NCBI GenBank assembly: GCA_029531795.1
Contig: JAPEIS010000014.1
Coordinates: 930,001-994,000, forward strand
Direction of reading: 5' to 3'
Length of the DNA stretch: 64,000 nucleotides
Origin: Sclerotinia nivalis
Taxonomy: Eukaryota; Ascomycota; Leotiomycetes; Helotiales; Sclerotiniaceae
This document shows, one piece after another, positions 45,601-59,955 of this stretch (position 1 is the first letter of the stretch; each line of letters starts with the position of its first letter). The position numbers and the translations under genes are program-made. Below the pieces are notes generated by a model. It worked only from the letters and a program-made list of their open reading frames with translations, did not search any database and had not been told where the DNA came from.

Positions 45601-48600
45601 AGGAGGTCGGGTTCGTCTTCTCCATCGCTTTGCTCTCGGGACTTGTCAAGAATCTGTTCTCCAGTCTTGTTCAACAGAGCAGTGATAACAGAGTCGGCCC
45701 AATGCGAAGTGGTGAGCTTCTTGCGAATGGCCGTGTTTTCTGCATAATCCAATGTTCCAATGGGCAACAGATCGGCGAGGAGATAATGAAGCACACTAGA
45801 TCGGGGTTTAGACGGAGTCATGGCTTGAGGAGGAGCACTACGCTTGAAATTGATGAACTCGATCTTGGTTCTATTGTAAGAGGACAACAATTCTGTGAGA
45901 CATTGCAGCAGGAAACATCGATAGATATATATAGGATGTTCGTCGGCCTTGAATTCCTGTTTCGTGGGTTCCTGGATAGATTGGCCATCTTTGGGTGCAG
46001 GTGAATCAGGCACGGACGGTGCACCAACCATTGACACATCCCCGTTGGATGAGGTAGCCTTCTCGGCATGGCTAGTGGTTGGACGATCCTTATCTTCCAC
46101 ATCTTTGTAATTCAAGAGCTCACAAAGTAGGAAGTGAATAACACCATCCGGATTCTCGACTACGGGTGTTTTGTGCTCTGAGGAAGCTGCCTTTCCAACA
46201 TCCGGCATATCGGTATCAATAACCTCAGTAGATGGTTTGAGATCTTGAAGACTTAGATCCTCCGTGGCTTGTACGGTCGGCTGAACAGTATCTTCAGAAA
46301 TCTTGACAGACGAAGTGTTTTCACTTAGAGCGTCACCCTTGAGGACTAAGGAGGGTGCACGACTTGTGGGGTCAGACGATAATGGCCATCCTGTAAACTT
46401 GACCATTTCGTTGGTTACTTGAACAAATAGTGCCGGGGCACGATTGGCGATGTGATGTAACCCTCTCAAATACAGCTGAAGATCAATAGGGGATCGCTGC
46501 GGTCGAACATTGTGATCAAAGAAGGCTTTAATATCTGATCGCATAATTTGTTTGATGGTTTCGTCATCCTCAACAATATGTCTGAGAATTAGCAAAAGAG
46601 GGCTGTGAATGCGAGTCGAGCTGGCTCCCGCAAGCTGCTTCGCCATGACAAACAATCGCTGTATGTTCTTCTTCTCGCCCATGGCTTGCGCAATTGAGCG
46701 AGTACGTGTTAATATGACAAGGATTCGGAGTACAGCAAGTGCGAGCGATTCTTCTTTTCCAATTCGTGGAAGGATATCCAGAATTGACTCTAAGAGTTGA
46801 GATCTTTCTTCTTCAGATACGGCAAGCTCTACATGCTCAATGACAGGTGCCTCAATCTCTTCAATTTCATCTTTTGGTGGTGTCCACTTAGCCTTTCTTG
46901 GTTTAGCATCTTCGCTCAAAAGCATCTCAACAATCAGAAGAATCTGTGCAATCCATGGCGATGGTTCCTCGGCGGAATGCGAAGGAGATAGCTTGACAAA
47001 GGTGAGCAATGTGGAGAGATTTTCCTTGAGCTCTCCCACCGCAGCGGCGTAGAACTGCTTTTCACGTAACATTAACGCCAATAAATGAGCATAGGCGGCG
47101 ATCTTATTTCCATCAGTGCGAACATCTTCTGCACCTGCGAAAGACATCAAGGCGACAACAAGTGTTTCAGCGACAACCTTTCTCAGTCCAGAATGATCAG
47201 GAGATTTATTGACCACGGTGGTAATCAAATCGGATATCTCAAACGTGACATCGCCATGAGCATTGATGACGTCCAAGCACTTATCAATCAAGTTTTCTCG
47301 AATGAGCTTACGCTCATCATTCAAGTCGTCAACGGTGACTTGCTTGACAGGAGGCTCCTCGGCCTTGACGGATTGCGTAGGCTTCAGTGAAGGACTTTCA
47401 CGAGCGGCGCTAGGTCCGGCGCCATTCGATGCATCTTGGTTTCTATTATCATAACCAGGGACGATTTGGTTCATCATGCGATTAAACCCCTGGGGCGTAA
47501 AAGGATCATCGGCTGATCCAGGTGTACCTACTTGGCCTGATGCCGGAACTGCGGCTACTGTTTGAAGGGAGTTAATGATCGCTGTTACATCTGGGTGTGC
47601 AGAATTGATAGCCGCGGGTTGCTCATTTGGGCTTGCTGATCCAGTAGATCCACTTGAAGGTCTAGAATTACCACTAGGCTCGGGAGCAACCTCAATATCA
47701 TCGTCAGGAATTGGGCAGCGCCCACGACTTCTTTCTCTCTTCTGTTCCTTGCAATAGTCAGTTGAAGTAGCAAGATTATTGTTGCAACGATACAAGGCCT
47801 CCTTCGCTAAATCCTCATCGTAACCTTGGTCTTTGAGCGCATTAACATTATCAGAATTAATCTTGAAAGCCTTTCGGGAAGGTTTTGTTTGTCTGGTAGG
47901 TTGGTTTTCAGTTCTCCTAATAGCTCCACCTTCACCTTCTGTGGAGGCTATAGTACGAATTACTTCAATGAGAACCTCTGATATTTGGCTCGGAGCCTTT
48001 TCAATCAAATCAGATTCCCACAAACTTCGGACAGTAGGTAAGATCGCCATGCGAAGCTCCACCATGAACTGACCAGGGGTAAAAGAGTCAACCCGGGCAC
48101 GATCTCGATCTCGATCTCGTTCATTGCGAGGTATCATAGCTAGGGTCTGTGGAACTTCGATTACATGCTTGGAGTTGGCGAGGATTGAATACATAGAGAT
48201 GACCTGTTTGGCGCCGATGGCCGCTAATCCATGCTTCACGGGCTTTTTGGGTGTCTTCTCCTCCTCCTGCTGTTCGCGTGACAGGACACTTGGCGCACGG
48301 ATTTCCGAGGTAAAAGCTTCTAGGATTCGATTCAGTGTGGTGAAGCCGGAACGCTCCTTGAAAGCTTGTAAAACGATACTGATGGTTTGGATTTGGCGAT
48401 CTGTATGACGAGAAGCTAGAAAACATCAGTTTCAATCTTGTCAAATTAATCAAAGGGATGATTCTTACAATCAATTAACATATCCTTGAGAACATGTAAC
48501 AATTCGATCCAATATGAGTAAGTTTCCGTGCTGTTGTCATCGCCGGGGCGGGCCAATTGGTTGAGAATAGATTCAGACAAAGCTTCGGCGATAGTGATAT

Positions 48601-51600
48601 GGTTTTGTCTGTAGTATGGATCAGGATTGCGCTTGCTGAGTAGAACCTTACCAACATTCTGGAAGAAGGGACTAATAACCCGAGCCGTCTTGCCAAGGAG
48701 GTAACGGAACGTTTGATAGTTTCGATATTGAGCAGAATTCCTCAAAGCTCCAGGGGTCTGAAGTTCCGTAGAATTCTGAGTCGACTGACTTGATGGCTTG
48801 GCGGATGTATCCGGAACCGTATTGGCTTCCACAACGTCTGTTTGCAATGTAACAGGGCCTGTTACACCAGCGGATGGAGATGGAGACTCGGTTTCGACAC
48901 CTGGTGCTAGCACATTTACAGCAGTATGAGATGGCTCGGCGATGACAGCTCCTGGGAACACATCCTTCATTACGCTGTCCTTAATTCGTGCTGGTGATAT
49001 TTGTTGCCAGCTCTTGGGAACAAACGTTTGCAACAGAATTTCCTCTTTGATAGATGCACCTAAGAGGGGACCTAGGGTTTGGATTAAGCGGTTGTAGTGA
49101 TCAGCGAAATTCATAGAATTGAAGCCAGACGGAGTGTTTCTGTGGCTGTATGGAGACCCTTGTATAGAAGCTGTCAAATTAGATACCAAGGATTGAATAT
49201 TGACAAAAGCTTTCGCAAAAGCAGTGCCTTGTGCCAATATCGCCTTGTCGGCTTGATCATGACTTTGATTGTCTACAAACGGAGCAAAGAAAGATGTGCT
49301 GAAGTTGTGTGTGGCGAACGGTTGGAGAACATCTGCGGCAGCCTGAGCTCGCTTCAAAAGTGATGGAATCACGAGATATGGTTTTTGCTCAGCGAGAAGA
49401 GCGATAACATTTTGCAGATTTCGTCCGGATATGCCGTCTCCGAAGTTGGCTGGCAGGCTTTGAGACTCGGCGAGATCAAGCACATACTCAATGCCACCTC
49501 TGGCACAGAACTCGGTACGGACGGAAGAGTTGTTCAATACAGTCGCAAGAAAAGAAGCGACCGAGGTGATGTATGCCGTCATGGAAGTGTCGGAGTCTTT
49601 GGGTGTTACTGGAGCGGGTACTGCTTCATCGGCATCGCGCATTTCAACATCACTACCATTATCGTTTGCCTTGCCTTTTCCCTTTACATCCGAAGGGCTG
49701 CTTGAGGAGGCACCCAAAGGAACGACATTGCCAGTGGAATCATGTTCCCACAACTTAACACCTGCTCTATCATTCTCAGCCTTGATTTTGCATAGATAAC
49801 CGACTCGGACGACCATATCAAGGATAGCGTTGATAATTGCGCCCTTAAGAGGCGGGTGATGTCGTGCCAATTCATCGAAAGTACCGCCTAAACTAGATGG
49901 CAATTCACCACTTGACTCCATACATTTGACATGCTCGGGACTCTCGAATATCTCAAAGAACGATTCCAGAGCACGGGAGGCACGGAACATCCTCATACCA
50001 GCACTGTTCAAGCAAAGTGCACTAAATGCTTGCGGTACAATATTAATGGTTTCTTGAGTTGGTAAGATGCCACGAGCAAGTGGCCCATCGCGGGGAGCTT
50101 GAAGCATCGCCAAAGTTGGTGGGTGCGGGGTCGTATCTACCTCAAAAAAAGGTTCATCATCAGATTCTTCGTCAGAAGATGCTGTTGAGATATCGCCGTC
50201 AGGACCTTCAATAGCTAGGTGTGCGGAACCACGCCTCTTTTTTGCCCCGGAAGGTGGTAGCATCTGAATTGGTCTCCCAGTGACAGCTTCGAGAAATCCT
50301 TTGCTCAAGCCAGCTTCTGCAATGATTGCAAAACTCGTGGGCTCGTTATTGATGAAACCGTTCAATATACCAACGGCGTTGGTCCAGACAATGGAGCCAA
50401 AACAGCGAGCGTTCCCAATGATTTGACGTAAACTACCAAGGAGTTGTGAAGAATCAATGAGATTTCGCAAAATGCGGTCAAAGTTGCCTCCGTAACTATT
50501 TGCTGATGACATCATATGGTGAATAAATTTGAACAACCATTTCAAGACTTGTTGTTGATAGAAAGGAATCTCATAGTCAGTGGATGGTGAACGATGTTCG
50601 ATTGGCATTCCATTACCAGATTCTGCCATGGCGGAAGCAGCTGTCGTCTCGTGAACAATCAAATCTGAGACACGATCTAGACCATTTGCATTGACCAGTA
50701 TCTGAAAGGCTTCACGAGCACTGTATACTACATTGTCCAAAAACGACAAAGTTTTCGGTTGATAGCGCTGGGCGACAGTAGTGCGCAATCCGAGAATTTC
50801 AATCATGATAGGTATCAAACCAGCTGTGACAAGGCCCTCTGCAGTACGGGGATATTGACAGAGACTAGTCATAAGTGAGAATAAAGCGTTTCGCCACTGA
50901 TCCTTGTCTGACAACTTATCACCAAGGTCCTCTACAGCCATCTCTGCCACAGCTTTACGGATAACGTACAACATGACTCCATGGTTTATGGTAGTATTCA
51001 AAGCCTTGCAGACATCTTGAAATTTTGTTGAAATACCAGCGATGGCCTCGAGGGTTGAGAATGCCAGCGTCTGCATGTATGTAGAGACAGCGATATCACC
51101 TTCTGCGGGCGGGTGCACCAAATCAGCAACTTGGTAGATGAATTGTAAACGCTTTGGATCGTCACCATCTTGTTTCATGATGTTTTCAAGGAATAAGGGT
51201 TCAGCATAGACATTAGCCATGTTCGCGACAGCAAGCATTCTAATCGCCAGAGCCTGTTGTCGAGTCTCTAATGAAGATATGAGAGCTTTCGCAATTCGAA
51301 TCTTTGTAAACAGCTCGTACTGTAGATCCTGGGGAAGATCCAAACCATACTCTTGCATCAAAGAATAGATATCTGTGGATCGGAGCTTTGTCGAGGATAT
51401 TTCTATGGTTTTGGCATTCTGTCGTTGCGCATCATCCGCAGGCATTGTTGGGGTACGTGCCAAAGTTGGAGATGTCTCTTCTGTCGTAGAAGAACGATTC
51501 GGACGGTGGGCGTTCGGGCCGAGATTGGATGATCTGCGAACCGGTGTTGGAGTAACCGGTGGGACAGGAGTAGTGATGATATCGACTGGTTTCGATGCAT

Positions 51601-52601
51601 TGTTGGCTGGCTCGGATTCTGTTTTGGTTTTCGGATAATAAGTCATCCTGACGTCTCCCCATTCATCCCAACTCGTCTGCGATACAGGCGATGCAGTATT
51701 ATCAGAACCTCTTCGAGGGCTTTTGGTATTTGTGCTAACCCCTGATCCACCTTTGTATATTGAAACGAGATCATTTGCATAAACAATGGTGGTTGAACTC
51801 TTGTGGCTTACCGGAAGGTTGAAATAAGCCTTGTCCTTCTCCTTGCCTTTAGCCCCGGGAGTTGTGGGATTAGGTGTCGTAGTGGGGTGTGCCGAGTCTG
51901 GCGGCGTGGTGATGGTCTTGCTGAAAGGCAGTGCTAACTGAAGAACTCTATTGAGATCAATATTGTAATGCTCTGCCAAAAGATGCTTGCTACTTCTAGC
52001 AGATCCAACACGCTTCATAGCAGAGTTATATCTCTGAGCCAATTGAGATGTGACAAGAAGAGTGTTCTCAAGTAATGACAAAGACGTCGTATTGAGTAAA
52101 CTCCCTAGATGCGGACTGCTGGAGTAAATACTGCGATTGCCACAATTTTCCAAAAGCATCTTTGAGAATTTTAAGATCGCTTCAATCAATTGTCTATCCC
52201 CATCTTCTCCGTAGCCCAACTCCGACAGATCATGAGTCTTCACATCGTCCGTTGCTGCTCCTACATTCGACTCCAGCATTTCACGACCGAAGTCTACCTT
52301 TTGAGGGCCATCTGATAGCTTGTATGTTGTGCAAAATCTTTCAAGTATCACATCAAAGCGATTCAAGAGAGAGATCCAATGATAAAGGTCGCCACGGGGG
52401 AAAGGCCATCTTGTAGGAAATTGTGAGAGATGTTGCGGAAGGAGGGGCAGAGATATGGAGCATGCGGTTTTCACGAATTCGTTGATGAAGGGAGACTAAA
52501 TGTATGATGTCAGCTTGACCATATATGCTAATCAACAGATAAAAGACACTTACCAAGGTTTCCAGGTGCTTGGGTTGTATCGTCTTGGTTATTCTGACCA
52601 T
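39645..52601 (-). CDS. TOM1: HECT-type E3 ubiquitin ligase, TOM1/HUWE1 family
   Basis: Six exons on the minus strand: 52601-52554, 52495-48469, 48415-45086, 45035-44433, 44365-39794 and 39739-39645, about 4224 residues, TAA stop. The N-terminus is the helical-repeat region of this family (QFPTRWPFPRGDLYHWISLL; DUF908/DUF913 type). A UBA-like segment lies near residues 1550-1585 (LKDQGYDEDLAKEALYRCNN). A very long Asp/Glu-rich tract is encoded by exon 4 (about 2470-2670). Ubiquitin-binding repeats follow (EFLAELPDEIREEVI, EFLDALPDDIREEIM), then the HECT domain at the end. The catalytic Cys is about residue 4191 in SHTCFNQLDLPEY, and the end GSEYFGFA is typical. By family knowledge it polyubiquitinates nuclear and nucleolar proteins and surplus histones and acts in mRNA export and stress. 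Length exceeds yeast Tom1 (3268 aa), as usual in filamentous fungi. The first ATG at 52599 opens a 48-bp exon. Confidence 0.95.
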
Positions 52602-55596
52602 GATGACGGCGGGCGCGGCACAACCGCAGAAAAAAAGATTTCGACCCCCTCCACTACCTCTGTAGCAATCCTATTTTCTAGACAACTCAACAAAGAAGAA
52701 GTGTCTCAAGATACGACAGCTCCAGCTGTAGGTAGGTGGCGTTTGGTGCGTTTGCGCCGTGAGAGTAAGTTGACTTTTGAGGGTACTATGTACGTCGCGC
52801 TGAATCTGCGAAACCAGTAACTTAAACGGCGTTGAGTTAGCTGCTCACAGATAAACTTTTCGTAATAGAGCAAATAAAAAGAATGTCGTCAGCGTACAAG
52901 GTCGCGTTATTTCGAGGTATGTGAGAAAGCAGACGGAGAAATTCGTGATATCGAAATGAGTGATATTGAAAGGTACGGTGCAGGCGCCTTTCAATACTTT
53001 GTCGTATCGATAAATGGAAATTTCCTCGATCTGATGACGCTGGGAGGGGAAGACCAGCGAGTTACTGAAAGATGAATTAAGTAGTATTAAAGTAACTATT
53101 CGTGTTTGTTGAGGACTTAAAGGAACGAAAGTTTGGGATTTGGGATTTGGGATTTTGGTTATTAAGTGGTGGGGTTTATGTTTGTGTTATGTATGGGTTG
53201 GTGGTGGTAGGGTGGTAGGGTGGTGGAAGGAAAGTTGGAGATTTTGAATGAAGCTCTCTGTTGAAGCTACTACCTTAGGTTAATACAGTAATCGCTTAAA
53301 ACAAAACTACGTCAGTAATTAAAAAGGATTGATTTTCTACTTATTCATTGATTGAATTCCTTTTTCTCAATGAAACCATTTTGAAGAAATTAAGTTAGAG
53401 TAAGGTAGGGAGGTACAGCTATAGAAACAGGTACAGTAAAAAAATGAATCGATGAATTTTTTCATTAATTTGATATGATAATTCAAGTGTTGATTGATCT
53501 GATCTTGAATATTTGAGACTAAATTTTAAGTATTCCTCACTTTTTCTGCCACTTTTTCTGCCACTTATCGAAAAGTTTAATAGGTAGCCTTGTCAAAGCC
53601 TTGTCAAAGCCTTATCAAAGCCTTGTCAAAGCCTTGTCAAAGTCTTGTCTCAAATATCAGTCAGCCTTGTGAACTTTTGAACGAGCTTGGAACTTCTTAT
53701 CTACTTGGTAAGACTCCTCGTTCCCAGCTGTTAAAATCCAAGAATGGCACTTTTAGACCTACAACGAGAATCATTTCTGGTTCAGAGTCTGAGTTTAGTT
53801 GATTAATACCAGGTAGAAAGATGCATTTGAAATACTTGAAATACTTGTCAACCTGTATCAATATATTCACAACATTTTGTTCGTTTCTCCCGTCGACCAA
53901 TTCTCACTCAGATGGCTAGGCAGTTGATTGATCAATGGAAGTTATCAATCTAGTCGTTACTTACAGTATATACACCATAGAAAACATTCATGATATAATT
54001 GCAATACCACGACTTCAACCAAACCACAATATATCAGATAAAAAGCCGTTACGGATCATGGATTATGGTTCGAGGATAACCTTCTTGATCATCAATGATC
54101 CTCATCCCAATACTATCATGTGTATAACATGCATCTGTTTCGGCGATTGAAACTGTAGCTAGCAATGACGCTCCGCTGGCCCTCTGGGAGCCACTACCGT
54201 GGAGGCTTTTACTCGTTGTGCTCGATCGATTGCGTAAGAAATAGCTGTATTATGAACTAAGCAATCAAATATCAAACATCACTTATACTCCGTTTTCCCT
54301 CGGATGAGTCGAGATACCTACACTCCACTTCAGGTTACGCATGTTCCCGCTCCACCCAACGAATCGGAACAGTACAACAATTAAGTAGAGAGGCTGGGCA
54401 AGGGATACTCATGCCAGAATGAAGCCTCCTACCATTTTAAATGGGCACTACATACCGGTATACCAAAATGTCATGTTTGGCCGCCTGCGAGGTCCTTGGA
54501 TAAGATATCATGAAACACATAAGAAATTATAGAGAAAGAAAAAGCTTAAAGTTTCATAAGGAAGATCTAAAGCTAAACCCCATTTAGAATGAATGGAACC
54601 TGTCAAACTGATTCACTAACGTTGATACTAGACACAAAACTGACTAGATTATCCCCTGAAAGATGTCGTTATGTGGCTAAGCAACATGGTTAGATCTTGG
54701 GAGAGTGAGTCCATTTTTTAACCCTTGTTTGTTTGCATTGAATGAAAGTTGAATTAATATAATAGATGGTTAAGATCTTAGATTTTTGTATAAAGTTCCC
54801 TTTGAGTGCATCGGAAAGAATTATAGAATTATAGAATTATGAGGCTTAAGAAAGATATGTGTCTTTAAATCCTGCCACCTCTTAAATTCATATATATATC
54901 TATGACACCAATCTGTGAATTGATGAGTGTACTAGGTATGAATGAAATCCTCAATCTATGAATCACAAAACTTCCATCAATTCTACATTCCTACATCCTT
55001 AAAAAATATATATATAAAAAACTACCTTTCCCCTGCCCCGCCCTCTCCCATTTGAATAAGGAGAATAAATCTCCGAAGGCGATCGAATCTTGTTGTCACC
55101 ACCACCAATTCAGTAACCAACGGAACTCCTTTAACTCTGAAGAAGGAAAATCGTATGAATCAACAAAGATAGACATGACTTATATGATTCAAGTCATAAA
55201 TTCCCTTTTACATCTTTACATTCTGATTCTGAGTCTTTAAAATTAACACCAAAAGAAACTCCACATTTTACACTCGTACAATCCACCGGTCCCTCTCTTG
55301 ATATTGTACACGAACCTCTTCCTACGCATTGCTCTTACACATCGAGTTCACTTCCCTAAACAGAATACAAATCGACCGCATTTGGATTTAGATCTCACCT
55401 TCACTCTACCTACCACCAACTTAATCCTTTCTTTACATCTTTTGATGGCCTCGAATACCAATACCGTACCTTCCCATTAAACTACTTCAATCAGACCACT
55501 CACTCATTACATACCTACCACTCACTACATACCTACCTCAAAACTACGAGAATCTCCTTCCTCGACATATATTCTTCTCTTAATTTTAATGAAAAG
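52602..55596. other. Divergent intergenic region, TOM1-like and TBC genes
   Basis: Three kilobases without a convincing gene; open frames here are short and carry no recognisable motif. It should contain both promoters. An 11-bp tandem repeat lies at 53587-53641, and pyrimidine-rich sequence (about 55020-55060 and 55255-55570) precedes the TBC gene. Confidence 0.5.
53587..53641. repeat. 11-bp tandem repeat, five copies
   Basis: Five consecutive units of GCCTTGTCAAA, the third with one change (CTTATC), followed by a decayed sixth. Confidence 0.93.
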
Positions 55597-58500
55597 ATGT
55601 CTGATCACGAGCATCAACAACATCATTCCGGTGCAGAAAAAGATTCAATAATGGAAGAAACAGAAAAGAGGGTTGAGCAGAGTTCGGATCATGAGAGTGT
55701 TCGTTTATATTCTTCATTTACTTTCATTCCCCTATGTGTCCTGTCCTCCGTCAAAGTAGCACAACAGCTACCTACCTGCATTGAACTGCAACCAACCATT
55801 TACTAACTTTCACCCTTATATGTAGGACATGTTCGAAGATGCCAATGATGTTGAAGACCTCACAGATACTCCTACCTCCCCAATTGAGAGAACCAGGTCT
55901 TTGACGAAACGAAGATCATCATCTCTTAAGAGCAATACACAAGATACCAGTAGCGATATTCCATCGGTCCCAACAGTACCACTTCCAGAATCAAATGGCG
56001 AAACGAATCACGAACAAATAGAATCCGATAATCAACCACCTAAATCCCCCCTTTTAACATCTCATCGCATGTCCGCTTCTTCCCTCCATAATGTGAATCT
56101 CGAAGACGGTGATGATTTCGGACCACCTCCACCACCTCCTCCCCTTTCGAAAGGTAGCTAGGCCCGTCTCTATTATTTGAGTAGTTTGGAAACTCAGTAC
56201 TGATACACAAGTTTGTAGTAGCACCAGAGGAAATGAGACCTGATCAACCACCCGAATTACCACCAAAACCCAGCATAATAACTCCAATGCAAGGTCTTTC
56301 TGGAATCCTTCCAGATGTGCCATTCTCACCGCCACCACCCCCTCCTCCTGCTCCCGCCCCTGCCAATCTTCCTGCCCCCGCACCCGTTACAAGAAAATTG
56401 ACTAGTCCATTTTCATGGCTTTCAAGAAATACCTCGGCTCCAAAAGAGAACGTAAAATCGTCACCATTGCCCTCACCTCACACGAATGAGCGAAGACATA
56501 CCGCTTCCTCGATAGCAACCGTCAGCAGTAATACCGAAATGATGCTAAATAAATTGGAGGAGGGCAATGAAACAGATACCACGAATGGGATCAGACGCCC
56601 TGGGAGGAATAGTCTGCGGGACAGATTTAAGCTTGTGAGAATGCGAGAAGAGGCCGGTATAACAGAGTTGCCTGAAGAAAAGGACGAGGCAGGCAATACA
56701 GCATTTGGGGGACTTGTTAGACAGAGTACAACTCTTGGTATGGGATTTACAGGCTCTCATGACGACAAAGACCATTCGCCCAGCTCTGCTGTCCCACCTA
56801 CGAGTCATAATCCTGTCAGTGTCAACCCAGCATTGGCCCCCGGTACGGCATCTGGAGTTTCTGCGGGCCCTTCTGCAATGGGTGATCCAGAAGCACCGGT
56901 TGATTGGGATTTGTGGCAGAATGTCGTGTACGAAGGACCAGCCGCGGTAGCAAGGACAAGTGCAGAAGAACTCAATCAAGCTATCGCAACTGGTATACCG
57001 CATGCTATCAGAGGTGTGGTATGGCAAGTCTTGGCAGAAAGTAAGAACGAAGAGCTTGAGGTTGTTTACAGAAGCTTGGTAAATCGAGGTACAGACAAGG
57101 ACAAGGACAGGATGAGTACATCCAGCGGAGTACAAAGCAATGGATCAATAAAGGAGACTGTGGTTTCATCAGCATCATCAATACATTCTGAGAAATCTAC
57201 TCCTGCAACTACTCTCACCAATGGGATGAGATCTCCCTCTCCGCCGAGCGAGAAAGATGTAGCCTTGTCTCTAGCTGAAAAGAAAAAGAAAGCCAAGGAA
57301 GATGCGGCGGCTTTGACAAAACTTGAGAGAGCCATCAAGCGAGACTTGGGTGCTCGAACAAGTTATTCAAAATTTGCTGCAAGTGCTGGACTACAAGATG
57401 GATTATTCGGTTTATGCAAGGCATATGCTCTTTATGATGAAGGTGTTGGCTACGCACAAGGCATGAACTTTTTAGTTATGCCTCTGCTGTTTAACGTAAG
57501 CTACCAAAGCCCCATTTCCAAATGATTTCTAACGTTCAATAGATGCCTGAAGAAGAAGCATTCTGTCTATTAGTACGACTTATGAATCAGTATCACCTTA
57601 GAGATCTTTTTATTCAGGATATGCCAGGTCTACATAAGCATCTTTATCAATTTGAGAGATTATTGGAGGATTTCGAACCCGCATTGTATTGCCATCTTCA
57701 TCGACGTCAAGTTACACCTCATTTATACGCAACACAATGGTTCCTTACTCTTTTCGCCTATCGTTTCCCATTACAACTTGTGCTTCGGATTTATGATCTC
57801 ATTCTTAGCGAAGGTCTTGAGGCTATTCTCAAATTTGGCATTGTACTCATGCAAAAGAATGCGGCCCACCTTCTTACACTCACTGATATGGCTGCATTAA
57901 CCACATTCCTTAAAGATCGACTTTTCGATGTTTATATTGATGCTTCTCCTTCAGCAGGATCAATACTGGAAAATGGTTTCTTCGGAAATTCTGGCGCGAG
58001 TATCGATAAAGAAGTTTATCGGGCGGATCATATGATTCAAGATGCTTGTGCTGTCAAGATAACTCCAAAAATGTTGGAAACATACGCATTAGAATGGGAA
58101 GAAAAAACCAAGTTGGAGAAAGATCGAGAAGCAGAGCTAGAAAATCTTAAATTGACGAATATCTCTCTTACACACAAAGTTCGACGTCTAGAGGAAAGAG
58201 TTGAATCTCATGATACCGAGCACGCGGCCTTGGCTACCGAGCTTGTTCGTACTAAAGTCGAAAATCAGGAAATACATGAAGAGAACGAGACTCTGATAGA
58301 ACAAGTTAAGGAGTTAAAAAATGTGATTGAAAAGCAACCTGAAGAAATCGAAGCAAAATTACAGAGTGAGATGGATCGATTAATGAAGAGAAATCAAGAA
58401 GTACATGAAGAAAATCAAAAACTCGAGGATGAAATGAATGAAATGGAGCAAAATCTGGTGGAAACAAAGATGAAATACGCCGAGGTATATTGTCATTTCC

Positions 58501-58609
58501 CATTTTATACGAATGAATGAAAGTACTAATCAATCTTATATAGATCAATGCTGCTCATGAAGCTTTAACTCGAAAATGGACGGATTTGAGGAAAGCTCTG
58601 GGCGATTAA
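55597..58609 (+). CDS. TBC-domain Rab GTPase-activating protein, Gyp5-like
   Basis: Five exons: 55597-55698, 55826-56153, 56219-57495, 57543-58484 and 58544-58609, about 904 residues. The first donor (GTTCGT) is unusual but keeps the frame. The N-terminal 400 residues are disordered, with Pro runs (GPPPPPPPLSK, FSPPPPPPPAPAPA). The TBC domain starts at about 400 with GIPHAIRGVVWQVL. It contains a Ser-rich insertion (about 425-500), then AIKRDLGART with the arginine-finger region and YAQGMNFLVMPLL with the glutamine finger, and ends near 720. A long coiled coil (about 740-890; LTHKVRRLEERVESHD, ENQEIHEENETLIEQV) closes it. By family knowledge Gyp5/Gyl1 proteins accelerate GTP hydrolysis on Ypt1/Sec4-type Rabs at sites of polarised secretion; the poly-Pro part would bind SH3 proteins. 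Both catalytic fingers are present. Confidence 0.92.
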
Positions 58610-58895
58610 TATCGCTGTAAAATATCAAATATCAAATATCAAATATCAAAATTACTAAATACTACTTGTACAGTTCTCCTTCAAATGATGCCGATACTTT
58701 GAACCTCTCTTTTTTGGGGCGTGTTGAACGCGTGCATGCATGCATGGATTGATGGAAAGACGTTTATTAGAAAATTCTTTCTTATCTTATAGAAGCTTGT
58801 TTTGTTTGCTAGCTGGATGGATGGAGTAGAATGGTATGAATGGAAGGAAGGAATAAGAATGCTTTAGGTACTTATTATACGTTAGGTACAGCATG

Positions 58896-58955
58896 GGTAT
58901 TTGCATTGGTATTTGCATTGGTATTTGCATTGGTATTTGCATTGGTATTTGCATT
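58896..58955. repeat. 12-bp tandem repeat, five perfect copies
   Basis: Five copies of GGTATTTGCATT in a row. A frame through it would encode repeated VFAL, which is a by-product. Confidence 0.95.
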
Positions 58956-59924
58956 GGGAGGGAATGGTGTTGTTTTGTTGTGTGGTATGTGGTATAGTGG
59001 ATTGGTGGAAAACTTGAGGTCTTAGGTGCGTGCTAGATTTTGTTTTAGCGAGGGGGTAGGAGAGGGAGTGAGAGAGTTTAGGAGGAAGAGAGACAGATGG
59101 AGAGAGAGAGAGAGAGAGATAAAAGGAGCAAAGAGAGAAGAGAGAAACAAAGAGAGAATGAAGAATAAAGAATAAAGAATAAATGATATCCCTCTTTTGA
59201 CTTTTTTGGATTTTGCCTTTGTCTTTTGATTTATGCTTTTTAAATTGTATCTTAAATTATATCTTGATTGCCTTATCATACTTTTAAAGTAAGCTTTGAA
59301 TATCTTGCGTTGAAGCTACGCAGGCTGTGAATATCTTGAACTCTTGAACTCTTGAACTCTTATTTGATTTACTTGGCTTACCTGTTTGTCTCTAATGATC
59401 AACTATCTGCACTATATTACACTACATCACACTACGCTATTAGCTATTATAATATTGTTTGATTGTTTCTTGTATATATGTATATGTTTGGTATTGTAAT
59501 AAAATAGGATGGGATGGGAATGAAAGAGGATGGGATGGGATGGGATAGGATTGATATACTTTTTAGGAGGTTTTAAGTGGATTTTGAATGGTTTTCTAAT
59601 GATTGGGGTGTGAGAATAGGATGGGGATGAATGGGGGGGGAGAGGAGGGATGGAGATGAGGATGGGGATGGAGATGAATGGGAATGAAAAGAGATGAATA
59701 GGGATGGTATGGAATGGAATTGATATATCTATTTAGGTTCGATTCCTAACGCCAGCTTCTTCATGGTAGAGTGGTTTCTGGGAGAGGGGAGAGGGATTTG
59801 TAGGGATGTTTGTTGTATTGTTTATAAAGTTGAAGGAAGGGTTGTAGAGATACAAGAGCAGGGAGGGAGAAGGAGAGATAGATATTATAATATTCTTGGA
59901 ACAATATATTTATTTGATAAGCTC

Positions 59925-59955
59925 ACTGACTGACTGACTGACTGATTGATTGATT
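59925..59955. repeat. (ACTG)n/(ATTG)n tetranucleotide repeat
   Basis: Perfect ACTG units pass into ATTG units through single C-to-T changes. Confidence 0.9.

Noticed and set aside
53590..53802. Small frame beginning with SKPCQSL repeats
   Set aside because: By-product of the 11-bp repeat; no conserved content.
58840..59025. Small frame with VFAL repeats
   Set aside because: By-product of the 12-bp tandem repeat in an intergenic region.
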